Shown one piece after another: positions 22,690 through 34,185 of a stretch of 64,000 bases of DNA (position 1 is its first letter; each line of letters begins with the position of its first letter). This DNA comes from Vandiemenella viatica. Lineage: Eukaryota; Arthropoda; Insecta; Orthoptera; Morabidae. The position numbers were made by a program, and so were the translations under genes. The stretch spans positions 31,523,088-31,587,087 of the forward strand of contig CM061919.1 of NCBI GenBank assembly GCA_031002005.1, written 5' to 3'. The notes beneath the pieces were generated by a model that saw only the letters and a program-made list of their open reading frames with translations, was not told the DNA's origin and did no database searches.

Positions 22690-24853
22690 AGCTTAAAGGG
22701 GTGTAAAGGTTTGGGAGAGACTTTATCAGCCTTTTCCAATGTCAACCTCTCCTTCACATGCACACCGTTTGCATGGACATGGCTCTTGTGACTGAAAGAT
22801 TCATAGTATAAAGAGTCACCCACTGCCTGCCAACGTCCTCCTAAAGGAGGGCGGAAGAGCAGGGAACAGTCCCGGGCACCTTCTTGCCCTTGGGGTTGGA
22901 AATTTCCCCTAAAGGCAGATGAATCAGAAATGATTAACGACATGGAGATGCAGAAAGCAACGGGAAACCACTACATTAAAGAACCAAAGGGTGCCCCGAG
23001 GACAGGTAATCCTCCCAAATTACATATATCATGATTGCTTCTTCCTGGGTAAAATATTCCGGAGTTAACATAGTGCTCCAATCGGATCATTGGGTGGGTA
23101 CTACTCAGGGAGTAGTCATCAGAATGGATAGAAATATTCTACAAGTAGTAATGTGGAATGTTAGTAGTCATAATAGGGCAAATAGGTTAGAAAACTTAAA
23201 AAGGAAGATGGAACGACTTAAGTTAGGTGTTGTTGCGATTAGTGAGAATAAATGGAAGGACCCACAGGATTTCTGGTCTGGGGAAAACAGAATAATTAGC
23301 ACACAAGCTGTCAATGGAGACACTGGTGTAGGATTTGTAATAAATAAGAGGGTAGGAAAATGGGTGAATTATTATGAACAGTTTAGTGACAGGATTATTT
23401 TGATGAGGTTAGAAACTAAGCAGGCCCTAACCACATTAGTACAAGTGTATAAGCCAAAGTCAAAGGAAGATGACGAAGAACTACCAAAAATATATGCTTA
23501 ATTTGAAGAATTAATCCAATATGTGAAGGGGGAAGAAAATCTAATAACCATGGATGATTGGAATGTGATAGCGGGAAAAGGAAAAGAGGGGTAAACTGTA
23601 GAAGTTTTAGTCTAGGAGAAAGAAATGAGTGAGGAAGCTGGCTGTTGGAATTTTGTGCTGTCATGGCAAACATACAGTTTAAGAACCATGCAAGAAGATA
23701 TACACCTGGAAACATCCAGGGGATACAGGCAGATGTAAGCTAAATTATATCATGTTCAAACACAGATTCAGGAATCAAGTTGTGAGTTTTAAAGCGTACC
23801 CAGGAGCAGACATAGACTCTGACCACAATTTGATAGTAATGAAGTGCAGGCTGAAATTAAAGTGAATAAGGAAGCAATATAAGCTAAACAGGCTGGAAAT
23901 GAATAAACTGAAACAATCTAACATGAGAGAAAAATTTGCAGAAATGGTAGACTTATGTATTGTATTGAAGAGAGAAATAATGAAAGCCTGTAAAGAAAAA
24001 TTAGGCTTTATGGAACAAGCTGCCTCAAAACCATGGATCACAGAATTAATTTTGGAGCTGATGGATCAGAGAAGGCACAAATATGCTCAGGATTAAACAT
24101 TAAGAGAACAATACAGGTAATTTAGACATCAAATAAACAAGAAATGCAAAAAAGCAAATGAAAATGGCTACAAGAAAAGTGGGAAGAAGTAGAAAAGGAA
24201 ATGGTCATAGGTAAAGTAGATGTTGCATGTAGGAAGATCACACAAAATTTTTGAGAAACGAAGAAAAGGAGTAAAGATTAAAGCTGCCAATGGGAAACCT
24301 ATTTTAAGCTCAGATGATAGAGTTAACCGATGGAAGTAATACATTGAGAAACTGTATGACGGGGATGTCATGAACAATAGCGTTATGGAAAAGGGAGGCG
24401 ATGTCGACATTGATGACTTAGGAGATTCTGTTTTGAGGGGGAATTTGATAGAGCTCTGAATGACTTGAAAGCAAATAAGTTAGTTGGAATTGATGAGATC
24501 GCTGCACAACTTCTTAAATCCCTAGGAAAAGAAGGAATCAAAAGATAATTCAAACTGATATCAAGAAGTTATGAAATGGGAGAAATTCCAACTGATTTTA
24601 ATAAAAATATTATCTTCACACTTTCGAAGAAAGCACAGGATGAAAAATGTGAGAATTATCACACCGTTAAACTAACATCACAAGCTTCAAAATTACTGAT
24701 CAGAATAATATACAGAAGAATGGAAAGGGTAGTAGAAGAGACAGTAGGTGAAGATCAGTTTGGGTTTAGGAAAAACCACAGTTCAAGGGAAGCAAATCTG
24801 GCTTTGAGATTAATACTTGAAGGGCAGATCAAGAAAAAGAATGATTTATTAAA
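22690..24853 (+). pseudogene. RTE-type LINE, 5' part (UTR, endonuclease, start of RT)
   Basis: The 5' UTR (GGTTTGGGAGAGACTTTATC, GGAGGGCGGAAGAGCAG, CTTGCCCTTGGGGTTGG) matches the copy starting at 62536. The endonuclease begins at about 23130 with VMWNVSSHNRANRLENLKR and WKDPQDFWSGENRI (usual start WNVRSLNR), and it continues through FKNHARRYT and PGADIDSDHNLIVM (near 23805). RT pieces follow: GEIPTDFNKNIIFTLSKK (24576 on), LTSQASKLLIRIIYRRMERV, EDQFGFRKNHSS, ending LILEGQIKKKND at 24845. It was interrupted there by a Penelope-like element; the LINE resumes at 25535 and again at about 28405. Multiple stops make it inactive. Confidence 0.85.
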
Positions 24854-25535
24854 AAACGTTTCTCGGGGAACAAACGGAGTAATATTATTATTGATGCACA
24901 ATATTTCGGTGACATAAATCTCTGTTGCTATCTTCAGGTGCAGTTGTAAGCCTTGAGCCTGTTGTTTGAAAACTGGCATGGTAACAACAGACACTGTTAT
25001 GTTACCTAGCAGCATCTCAGTCGTCATTAGACGCCTGCGGAACACAAAAAGCAGAGCATTGGTGATGAGCAGCCTCAATAACAGGAATCCATGCATCACT
25101 TACCTGGAACCCACAATCCCTGTTAACCAAATCAGACGTGAGGCGAATTTCAAACGCTTCTTTAATGATGCTGTCCCAGAAGCCTCTCGCATGTGTCAGC
25201 ACCATAGTCACTTCGAAATCAAATCCATGTCCTTCTGCCAAACTACATTCTGCCACTGCGGATTTGTCTTTTTGCCCCAGGCGAACATGTCGGGCGTGTT
25301 CCAAACAAGGTTGTTTTACACACCATATCGTCTGGCCGATGTATTTCTTTCCACATTCACACGGGATGCAATAAACTCCGGGTGTACGAAGTGCAAGGTC
25401 ATCTTTTGGAGAGCACAAAATGTTTCTCAATTATGGTGGTGGTAGGAAAATGGTCTTATTGCCATTTCTTGCAAGGACCCTTCCGACCCTCGACGTTGTG
25501 GCACCAGAGTACAGCAAGAAGGCATTCATTTAAAA
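24853..25535 (-). mobile_element. Penelope-like element, 5'-truncated, with GIY-YIG domain
   Basis: The minus-strand frame 25430-25017 contains NILCSPKDDLALRTPGVYCI, then CECGKKYIGQTIWCV (the GIY-YIG-like motif), LGQKDKSAVAECSLAEGHGF and a C-terminal ASNDD. This is the C-terminal endonuclease of Penelope-like proteins, preceded near 25500 by a GRVGRVLARNGNKTIF remnant. The 3' terminal part (25000 to 24855) includes a hammerhead-like CTGAAGA (24937-24931) and GAAA (24907-24904), but helix II is mismatched. The RT domain is missing. The insertion splits the LINE between GQIKKKND and IFVAFVDLEKAF. The flanks AAAAAGAATGATTT and AAAAACAATGATATTT may be the target duplication. Confidence 0.85.
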
Positions 25536-25675
25536 ACAATGATATTTTTGTGGCGTTTGTTGATTTAGAAAAAGCTTTTGATAATGTTAGTTGGTAAAAG
25601 ATGTCCAAAATTTTAAAGAAGTCAGGTTTAAATATCGAGATAGAAGAATACAATACAGAAGACAAGCAAGGTGGC
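25535..25675 (+). pseudogene. RTE-type LINE, middle part (RT motif A)
   Basis: NDIFVAFVDLEKAFDNVSW followed by KMSKILKKSGL (25540-25625) continues the reading interrupted at 24853. A TAA replaces an expected codon after NVSW. The match ends at about 25670 with GLN-YRDRR-like residues in shifted frames, where the second LINE begins. Confidence 0.8.
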
Positions 25676-28400
25676 TCCACAAGCGGCGTTATATTTTGTA
25701 ATGTCCAGCATCCCCAAGGCAACAGGAGGAAAGTTGCCTCTGGCCAAATAATGCACCACAATGACAGCATCTATAGCTTCTACAATAGCCACAAAACAAT
25801 TGGCCCTTTTCAGGACCAATTTTTCTGACAATATCGATAAATATCGAACGCTTCTCTACAAAAAAAATCAGTTTTACTAACTAACCTATACCAAAAACTT
25901 GATTGTGATATCTTATGCATCCAAGAGACACACTGTGTTAATAACCACATAAGACCCATAGCTTGAAGGCATGAGTCTTTTAATAGAGAGACCACACCCT
26001 AAATACAGGAGTGCTATATTTGCCAAACCTAATATAGTTCTTAAGTCTGCCTACTTGATAGATTCCAATGACACAGAAATACTTACCATGGAAACAGACA
26101 AATGTACCATCACCAAGAACAGCTGACAGTCATCATGTTGATTGGGGCTACATACAGAGTAATACTAATGGCTTGGCAGTAGAACTGTGGGCAGAGACCA
26201 ACAACCTGACTCTTATCCATAATCCAAAACAATCTGAATCTTTCCTCAGCAGCCATTGGAAAAGAGGTTACAATCCCGACTTCTTGTTTGTCAGTAACGA
26301 CATCAGTCAAATGTGCAAGAAGCAAATCCTGTCTTTGATACCGTCCACTCAACACAAGCCAATTACATGCAGTGTACAGCAAATTATTACACTGACTACT
26401 GTATCTTTCAAAAGGGCACAGTGGCGTCTTTTTAGAGAAATCATTGGTAACGATATTTCACAATTAGTTCCAGATCCACGTAACTATGAACAGTTTGTAA
26501 AAATCATACAAATAGCTTCACGACAGTGTATACCGTGAGGCTGCAGAATGAACTACATCCCAGGACTGCAGTCCAGCCAAGCCAATTTGTAAACTCAATA
26601 CTGTCATCTGTTTGAGGAAGACCCATTCTCTGAAGCAACCAGAGAATGTGGATAATTACTAATGCAGACAATTGGAACATCCAAAAGAAAAACATGGACA
26701 GTAACACTGGACATTAGACAATGACACTGATACTACACATAATAGCAAAAAAAGAGTGGACAACTCTTAAAAAACTCACACATGATCCTCATAAAAATAC
26801 ACATTTATACATCACTCCTGATAATATTGTTCACCAACTACTTCTTAATAGTAAACCAGCTAGCTGAAGCAAGAACCGGACCACCAGAGAAATATCCACC
26901 CCCTTCTCTTCCGTAGAAATTTCAACCTGCATTAAAGCCCTCCAAAACAGAAAAGCTGTAGGTGTTGACCGCATCCACATTGAGCAGATCAAGCAGTTGG
27001 GGGAAAGAGGAGTAAAATGGCTTCTTGGGATGTTCAATGGATGTTTATAGAGTCCTAAGATTCCTAGCTCTGGTTGTAGCACTACTAAAGCCTGGTAAAC
27101 TCCCAAATGAAGCCAATAGCTATAGCCTGATATCACTCCTCAGCCACGTCTATAAACTTTATTGTTATTGATGAAAAATTTGTACCCCAACAAGCCGGAT
27201 TCAGAATAGCCTCTCTCCTGCTCATAACAAGTCCTACTTCTAACATAATGTATTGAAGATGGCTATGGAAAGGGTTTAGTTACTGGAGTAGTCTTCATTG
27301 AGCTAAGAGCAGCCTATGACACAATCAGCATAAAAAAACCTCCTTCCTAAAGTATACAACATGAAGCGGGATTCTGGTTTCACAAAAATAATCTATGAAA
27401 CTTCTCTGCAATAGGAAATTCTTCACCAGAATTCAAAAAGCCGTCCACACAAACTGAAAAATGGACTTCCTCAAGGAAGTGTTCTTGCCCCAGCTTTATT
27501 TAACATCAACACCAATGATCAACCCCTGGACAGTCATTGCAAGTCCTATATCTACGCAGATGACCTTGCCCTAGCTGCTGAACATGTGACTTTTGAAGTC
27601 ATTGAGGGTAGACTTACAACAGTACTTGAATCCCTTGGAACTTACTACAGGCAAAATGACCTCAAGCCAAATAAACATATACAAAAAAACCCGAAGTCTG
27701 CGTGTTTCACTTGTACAATAAATGCGCTAAGCGAAAGCTGAATGTGACATGGGATGGATCAACTCTGCTGCACAATGTAAACCCAAAATACCTCGGTCTC
27801 AATTTTAAAGCCACTGTCACAACGTCAATTAACAACACACAACAATATCTTAAGCAAGTTGACCATATTTACCTGGAGGGTAAATCCAAGTGTCATCTGC
27901 ACCTCTGCCTTAGCATTATGCTACTCCACAGCAGAGTTGCATGTCCTGTGTGGGAAAAATCAAGTCATGCTAAGACAGTAGACGCTGCACTCCATAGAAC
28001 ATACCGGATCATCACAGGTTGCCTCAGAGCATCGCCTGTGGGGAAAGTGGAGATATTAGCTGGCATCACCCCTGGAGTCATACATTGGGAAGTTGCCACT
28101 AGTATGGCAAGGTTTAAAGTGAATGAAGACACCCTATATCCTCTACATGGCTATACACCAGCACTATCGAGACTAAAGTCCCAATCAATCTTCCCGCGGA
28201 CTTCAAAGCCACTAAATGGAGCACTAAGCAAAGAAAGAATATTGGCTTTGGAGAAGAGATTGCTACATAATTTCGAATGGATCAAGCCAAAAGAGGGCCT
28301 GGGTCTGAACAACCATGGCCCATATAGAAGTCATTAAATAGGCTTTGAGTTGAAGTTGGCTGTTCCAAAGATCCTCTTGCCTCATGGGGATACCTGGGAG
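25676..28400 (+). pseudogene. Jockey-like LINE inserted in the RTE-type LINE
   Basis: The endonuclease C-terminal half is open at 26068-26538 (SHHVDWGY, NNLTLIHNPKQ, KRGYNPDFLFVSNDI). RT pieces follow: IKALQNRKAVGVDRIHIEQ (about 26920-26990), SLISLLSHVYKLY, FVPQQAGFR, ELRAAYDTI (motif A, near 27300), NGLPQGSVLAPALFNI (motif B, near 27455) and YIYADDLALAAEH (YADD at 27553-27564). The C-terminus is open at 27702-28337 (KRKLNVTWDGSTLLHNVNP, KYLGLNF, CLSIMLLHSRVACPVWE, TYRIITGCLRASPV). The protein would nick DNA and reverse transcribe its RNA. Frameshifts at several points inactivate it. Its insertion was accompanied by loss of about 120 RT codons of the host LINE. Confidence 0.87.
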
Positions 28401-28404
28401 AGCA

Positions 28405-28990
28405 GAATTGTTTTGTTAGCAGAACAGGCTGACGAGTTACTGAATGGCATGAACAAATTTTGGACTGAATATTAATCAAAGCAAGACAAAAGTGATTAAA
28501 TGTAGCAATAGAATCATATGCAATAGGAGAAGTAAGTGAATTCTGCTACTTAAGAAGCAAAGTTACAAATGATGGCTGAAGCAGGAATGATGTTAAAAGC
28601 AGAATAGAACTAGCAAAAAGAGCCTTCATGAAAATGAGAAATCTTTTAGTTTCATATACTGATCTAGGAATTAGAAAGAACTTTTTAAAACTCTATGTGT
28701 GGAATACAGCACTTTATGGCAGTGAAGCATGGACTTTAGGAATACCGGAAAGAAAGAAAAATTGAAGCACTTGAAATGTGGTGTTACAGAAGAATGCTAA
28801 AAATTAAGTGGACAGAAATGAAATGTATTAAATGAATGAGTTTTGGAAATGATGGGTGAGGAAATATGTTTGTGGAAGAAGCTTACAGAAAGAAGAGACA
28901 AGTTATATTTTGAAACATGCTGGATTGGTTAATTTGTTAGTGGAGGGAGCAGTCGATGGTAAGAACTGTAGACGAAGGCAGAGGTTAGAC
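28405..28990 (+). pseudogene. RTE-type LINE, 3' part (RT C-terminus)
   Basis: The LINE begun at 22690 resumes with LAEQADELLNGMNKF and FGLNINQSKTKVIKCSNR. It continues with VSEFCYLRSKVTNDG, IELAKRAFMKMRNLLVSY, LYVWNTALYGSEAWTL and KIEALEMWCYRRMLKIKWT (about 28660-28820). Several frameshifts are present. No GAT tail was seen; the match fades after 28985. Confidence 0.8.
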
Positions 28991-29284
28991 AAAAACTTCA
29001 TTTTTATATCCTTATTGGAAAAAGCTTCATATTGTACTTGTTCACTCCACTATTACCATGTGAGCTTCCAGTTAAATGTTTTGGCACCTTACTATTTGTT
29101 TTGCTGTTAATATGTGTTATTCCTTGTGTATCTTATTACTATTTTAATTTTGTTCTAGTAAATTTAATTATAGTAAAACAGAAAATACTTATCTTAATCA
29201 TCATATGCAGGGTAAAGATGTTCTGTATTTATTAATACAGGTTTTAGAATGTGACTGTATTAAGGCTGCCTGTTTACAATCATA

Positions 29285-30627
29285 TATATTATTTCCATAA
29301 GGTATTTTTTTTGTCACAAGCCTGTATCTTCCATCATACTTAACCGAATTCAATGAATGAGGTGTCATTTTAAAGCTTATGGTATTCACTTTGATCACAT
29401 CATATTTTAAGAAATGAAGTTTTCGGAATTCGACCCTTAAATGGCGATAATGTCAATATTTCTAAAACGCCAATTTCTGTGATACAAGTCATTTAACCCC
29501 CTGGATACCTATTTGAAATCATTTAATGAAGTATCATTTTAAAGATTAAGATCTCCGCTTTGGTGATGCCATATATTAAGACCGAAATTTTTCGGAATTT
29601 GACCCTTAAAGGGCAAAAGTATCAATATTTTTGCAATTCGTTTTAGTGTCACGAGCGATTTATCTCCCTTAATATCTAACCAATATAGATAAATGAGGTA
29701 TTATATTAAAGAATAAGGTCTCCGCCGTGGTAACATTATACTTTAAGAAAGCAATTTTTCGTAATTTAACCCTTAAAGGGCAAAAATGTTATTTTTTCTA
29801 AAAAGCGTTTTTGTATCTCGAGCCATTTATCTCCCTGGATATCTAACCAAAATCGATAAATGAAGAAGGATTATAAGGAGAAATGTCTCAGTTTTGTGAA
29901 ATCATATTTTAAGAAAGAATGTTTTTGGAATTCGACCCTTGACGGGATAAAGAATAAATTTTTCAGTAACGCATTTTTGTGTCACGAACGATTTATCTCC
30001 CTTGATATCAAACCGATATAGATAAATGAGATATCATATTAAAGAAAAAAGTCTCTGCCATGGTAACATTATATTTTAAGAGAGGAATTTTTCGTAATTC
30101 AACCCTTAAAGGGCAAAAATGTCAATTTTTCTAAAATGCGTTTTCTGTGCCTCGAGCCACTTATCTCCTTGGATATCTATCCAAAATCGATAAATGAAGT
30201 AAGATTATGAGGAATAATGTCTCAGCTTTGGTGACATGATATTTTAAGAAAGAAGTTTTTGGAATTCAACTCTTAAAGGGAAAAAGTATAAATGGTTCTA
30301 CAACGCATTTTTGTGTCACGAGTTATTTATCTCCCTTGATATCTAACCGATACAGATAAATGAGATATCATATTTAAGACTAAGGTTTCCACCGTGGTAA
30401 CATTATATATTAAGAAAGGAATTTTTCGTAATTATACCCTTGAAGGGCAAAAATTTCAATATTTCTAAAATACGTTTTTTGTGTTTCGAGCCATCTTCCT
30501 GGATTTCCAACCAAAATCGTAAAATGAAGTAAGAGTATGAAGAGTAATGACGCAGCTTTGGTGACATCATATTCAACCTCACCATTCATTGCATTTTATT
30601 CACAAAAATTTTGCATGGGTCGTCTAG
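29285..30627 (+). repeat. Tandem array 1, ~170-bp unit, ending in a Helitron-like CTAG terminus
   Basis: Seven to eight diverged units repeat with a period of about 168-170 bases. Landmarks are GACCCTTAAAGGGCAAAA (near 29598, 29768, 30101, 30437), TTTATCTCCCTTGATATCTA, CATATTTTAAGAAAGGAATT and TTTTTGTGTCACGAGCCA. The palindromic CCCTTAAAGGG occurs in most units. The array ends in TTTTGCATGGGTCGTCTAG followed by T (30627/30628), the same terminus as the second array at 40003. CTAG before T fits the 3' end rule of Helitrons, but no strong terminal hairpin was found. It is non-coding. Confidence 0.8.
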
Positions 30628-31055
30628 TGTATAATAAAATCTAAAATGAATAACACTTAAAACAATTACTGGCCAATGCTTTCTTGTACAGTAGTCTTGG
30701 GGAATTTTCTTCTACTCTTCCTTTTCCATATCAGAACAAAAACAACTGACATACTATACATGTCTATAAAGTTCTACAGATTTTATTGAATTGGTCTCTA
30801 CCTCCTTTATTATTTTAATGGAGACATCAACACTGCCAGACATATCAGTTTAGTTTTTACTCACACAATACAAATAAAACAAAACCATTACAAAAAGCAT
30901 AAATATTTATAGTTTCAAATACAAAATAATCTTAGAGCACTACATGTAGCACATCATATACAACGGGTACAACACTGATATGTTAAAAAAGGAAAGAAAC
31001 ATGCAGCAAAGAAATTTTGTTGTATAATTCAAGAAAATGTCTGCTAACTTGCAAC
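30628..31055. other. No feature seen
   Basis: AT-rich sequence with no recognised coding or repeat content. Confidence 0.4.
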
Positions 31056-31348
31056 AACATCCATTTGATGTTAGCTTCAGAGATGTTCAGCTAGATACTG
31101 CCAATTAAACACAACATTTTGACAGCTGGCTCTGCCGCCTTCTTGCACACACACACTAGCAGATGGGGTCCTCTGCCAAGCTGGTAGAGTGTGTGTGTGG
31201 TGCTGCTATTTGTCAGATTAACGACTAAGCCAATCGAGTCAGTGACATCTGAAGCTATCCTCACCTGATGAAGGCAGCAGAGCCAGCTGCCGAAACACTG
31301 TTTTTATATGACACTATCTGGCTGAACACCTGTGTAGCTTACATTGAA
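31056..31348. repeat. Inverted repeat with ~90-bp arms
   Basis: The plus-strand arm 31262-31348 (AAGGCAGCAGAGCCAGCTGC ... CTATCTGGCTGAACA ... GTAGCTTACAT) matches the reverse complement of 31056-31145 (AAGGCGGCAGAGCCAGCTGT ... GTATCTAGCTGAACA ... GAAGCTAACAT). The spacer of about 115 bases holds short (CA)n and (GT)n runs. The arms resemble hammerhead-bearing ends of Penelope-like elements arranged head to head. No coding sequence is attached. Confidence 0.75.
31265..31295 (+). ncRNA. Hammerhead-ribozyme-like core
   Basis: CTGATGA (31265-31271) is followed by GGCAGC (31273-31278), the 7-base loop AGAGCCA, the exact complement GCTGCC (31286-31291) and GAAA (31292-31295). This is the canonical hammerhead core with a perfect 6-bp helix II. 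A 2-bp helix III (AC/GT around ACT) can be drawn just after. Helix I was not established. The opposite arm of the inverted repeat has a degenerate version (CAAGA and CAAAA in place of the core). Confidence 0.55.
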
Positions 31349-31734
31349 TCATTACACTGGAAACGTCTCACCTCACACAAAATCTATAAGGTAGGGAAGC
31401 CATCCTTATTCTCTCATAGGTAACTTTACTCCTCCAAAGGCTAGTGTTCAGGGTAATAATACAAATAAAGCAGTATTATGACTTTATCTGCAATTTTTGC
31501 CGCAAATTTTGATTTTCACGAATATTAAACAGTTTACAACTGTTGCAAAGAATATACTACCAACCACTGAAGTGTAATTTTAAATCGAGAGACTTTTAAA
31601 AATCTCAAAATGATGACAGTGGAAATGCTATTAGACAACAAAAGTAAGAAAGGATAAGAAAAGTAAACCCATCACCCACCACAGACTGCCCATGATGAAC
31701 AAATAAACATGAACACACTTTACAATCATCATCA
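31349..31734. other. No feature seen
   Basis: No recognised content. A GGATAAGAAAAGTAAAC motif near 31655 weakly resembles one near 53615. Confidence 0.35.
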
Positions 31735-32395
31735 TTATTGTTGGGGACCATCTCCAGTTTCCCGGGTGTTGTTTACGAGCCTTGGTTGTTATAGACGATT
31801 GTTTTCCACCTTTTCCTGTCCAGAAAGGTTTCTCTGTCTGTGATGTACTCCCAATTCCAGCCTCTTCTATCTACGTCCTCCTTCAGTTGGTCTGTCCATC
31901 TTCTTCTTGGTCTTCCCACTGGTCTTTTGCCCACTATCCTTTTTTCCAAATAAGTTTTTGGCAGTCTTTTACAAGTCATTCTCTTCACATGCCCAAACCA
32001 CCGAAGTCTTGATGACCTAAGTCTCTCTTCCATGGATTCCCTTAGCTCTAGGTTTGATCTAATTTCATCATTCTTTATGCGGTCAAGTCTAGTTTTCTGG
32101 AGGGCCGTTCTAAGAAACTTCATTTCACATGCTTGGATCTTGCTAAGGTCCCTTGATGTTAGTGTGCATGTTTCCAAAGCATATGTGAGAATAGGAATGA
32201 GATATGATTTGTACAAGACAATTTTTGTTCTTCTGGGAACCCTCATGTCCCATAGTAAGCCTCGCATGGTACTGTAGAAGTTGGCTTCTTTGATTACTCT
32301 ACTCATTATTTCTAACTCACTTCTACCATTATTGGCAATTATGCTCCCCAGGTAGCTGAATTGGTCAACAACTTCAACTTTGTGGTCTTGTAATT
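31735..32395 (-). pseudogene. RTE-like LINE, 3' fragment with intact tail
   Basis: On the minus strand the frame opens before 32306 (VVDQFSYLGSIIANNGRSEL from about 32375) and runs to 31773 with YKSYLIPILTYALETCTLTS, ACEMKFLRTALQKTRLDRIK, RLRWFGHVKRM and GKRPVGRPRRRW. This is the RT C-terminal segment of RTE-like LINEs. About 40 bases of 3' UTR (AACACCCGGGAAACTGGAGA) end in a CAATAATGATGATGATTG tail. The 177-codon frame is uninterrupted, so the copy may be fairly young. The 5' truncation is at about 32395. The 60-base segment at 4981-5044 is a second copy of its 3' end. Confidence 0.85.
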
Positions 32396-32990
32396 TTTTT
32401 TAATTAAATAATAATTTACAATATTTTAGTTAATTGTTTGTAGAGTTGAGATCAAATTCATGTCATTTGTCTTGTTGGAACACATCTGATCCTCTCACCA
32501 TACACATTTCAACATAAAATTATTCCCAATGCATTCTTCATGGCCCTTTTGCTATTGTCTGTGGTGAGTGATAGGTTTACTCTCAATAATCTTGTAATAA
32601 GAGAAACCAGAATATGTCAAACAACATACCAATTCTTTTCAGGTTAGCGAATATGAATAGTTTTGTGAAAGAATTTTACTGAAGATAAACTAGGCTTGCA
32701 CCAAACACCTCTGAACTGGGAAATATTCTAATTTAGCAGGAATCTTATTATTTTTCTGTTCCTATGATAACTTCTTTTGCATGGACTGTTACAGTTCACA
32801 CTACCCTCTAAAACTAAAGGTGCTGAATGCAGCTTCTTTTGCATGAAGGGATTCTGCTTTTATTAACATCTTCCAAATAATCTGATGTTGGTTGTAAGCT
32901 GAAATCAAAATAAATATTTTAACTGCAAAAAAAACTTAAATTTATAAATTCAACAATGCCACATAAAAGATAACATATCCTGTTATACCA
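32396..32990. other. No feature seen
   Basis: AT-rich sequence between a LINE truncation point and a tandem array. Confidence 0.4.
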
Positions 32991-33333
32991 ACCAGACATT
33001 AATCAAAATCGAGCCAGTAGTTGTAGTGTGACTCACTTTCAAGGAAAAATTATCATTAATTTATCAGCTTTACCTGTCAAATCAAAATAAAGTATACATT
33101 ATTTAACAGCGAGACCATGAGATGACCATTTTTTGAAACTTCGTCAAAATTCGACCAGTAATTGTTGCTTGAATCGTGTTTAACCAAAAATGATAATTTT
33201 GAAAATTTCCGTTTTCCATCATCACATCAAAATGAAACGCTACTTTTTTGCTGTGTTGCCACGAACTGTACATTACTTGAAATTCGATCAACACCTAACC
33301 AGTATTTTAGATGAATTGTGGAAAAGAAAAAAT

Positions 33334-33366
<33 letters not shown>

Positions 33367-34185
33367 GACATCAGTAAAATAAAACTACCTTGTTTTACCC
33401 AAGCAATGATGGAGTATAAACTAACCAAACTTTATAAAAAGCCAAGCAACATTTTCCTTGTGAATGCCAGTGAACTACAATATACTTATTTCATACATTT
33501 TTCTACTTTCCAACATAAATTCAAAATGGAATATATGTTATTTTACACTACAATAGCAGATACCATGCTCTGTACACTAATTTAAAAATAACAATTAAAT
33601 AAAAAATCCAAAATGAGAGCAGTGGTTTTTTTGCACGAAATGTGTCATCAAAAATGTATCCTAAATTCCTATTTTTTTCAATGACACATAAAAAAAGAAC
33701 CATACACTATCTTACCTGCAGCTCACACACTGTACATTTATTGAAACACTCATAATAATTTTATCAGTAGTTTTTTAATGAATTGCACTAGAGAAAAAAC
33801 TGACACCAATTCGGTTAAATTTTCAGTTTTCCAACATCAATATGAAAGATAAACTATCTTATCCGTATCAGTAATTGCTGCAAACTAATCAAAACCCCAC
33901 AGAAATCTGACTAGTAGTTTTTGCATGAATAGTATTCAAGAAAAGTGTACATTTCTCATTTTTTTCAGCATCACATCAAAAAGAATCACACCTGCACAAT
34001 TAGGCACTGTACATTAATTGCATCCCATCAAAATCTGTCCAGTAGTTTTTGAGTGAATTACATCCAATAGAAAGCTAAAAAAATTCTTTGCTCTTCAACA
34101 TAACATCTGAATGAAACACATACCTGAGAGACATTACGCTTAACTCCAACAAAATCTGACCAGTAGTTTTTGTTTGAATCCTTTT
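32991..34185. repeat. Degenerate tandem array, ~125-145-bp unit
   Basis: The landmark ATCAAAATCTGACCAGTAGT followed by TTTTG and TGAAT recurs near 33013, 33153, 33297, 33763, 33908, 34037 and 34160. A second landmark, CATCACATCAAAATGAAAC, falls between copies. A run of about 28 T (33339-33366) and unrelated sequence interrupt it near 33350-33600. It is non-coding; the open frame at 33190-33585 runs through repeat units and the T-tract and is an artefact. Confidence 0.65.

Noticed and set aside
33190..33585. 131-codon open frame on the plus strand
   Set aside because: It runs through tandem-repeat units and a 28-base T-tract that gives a phenylalanine string; there is no family match.
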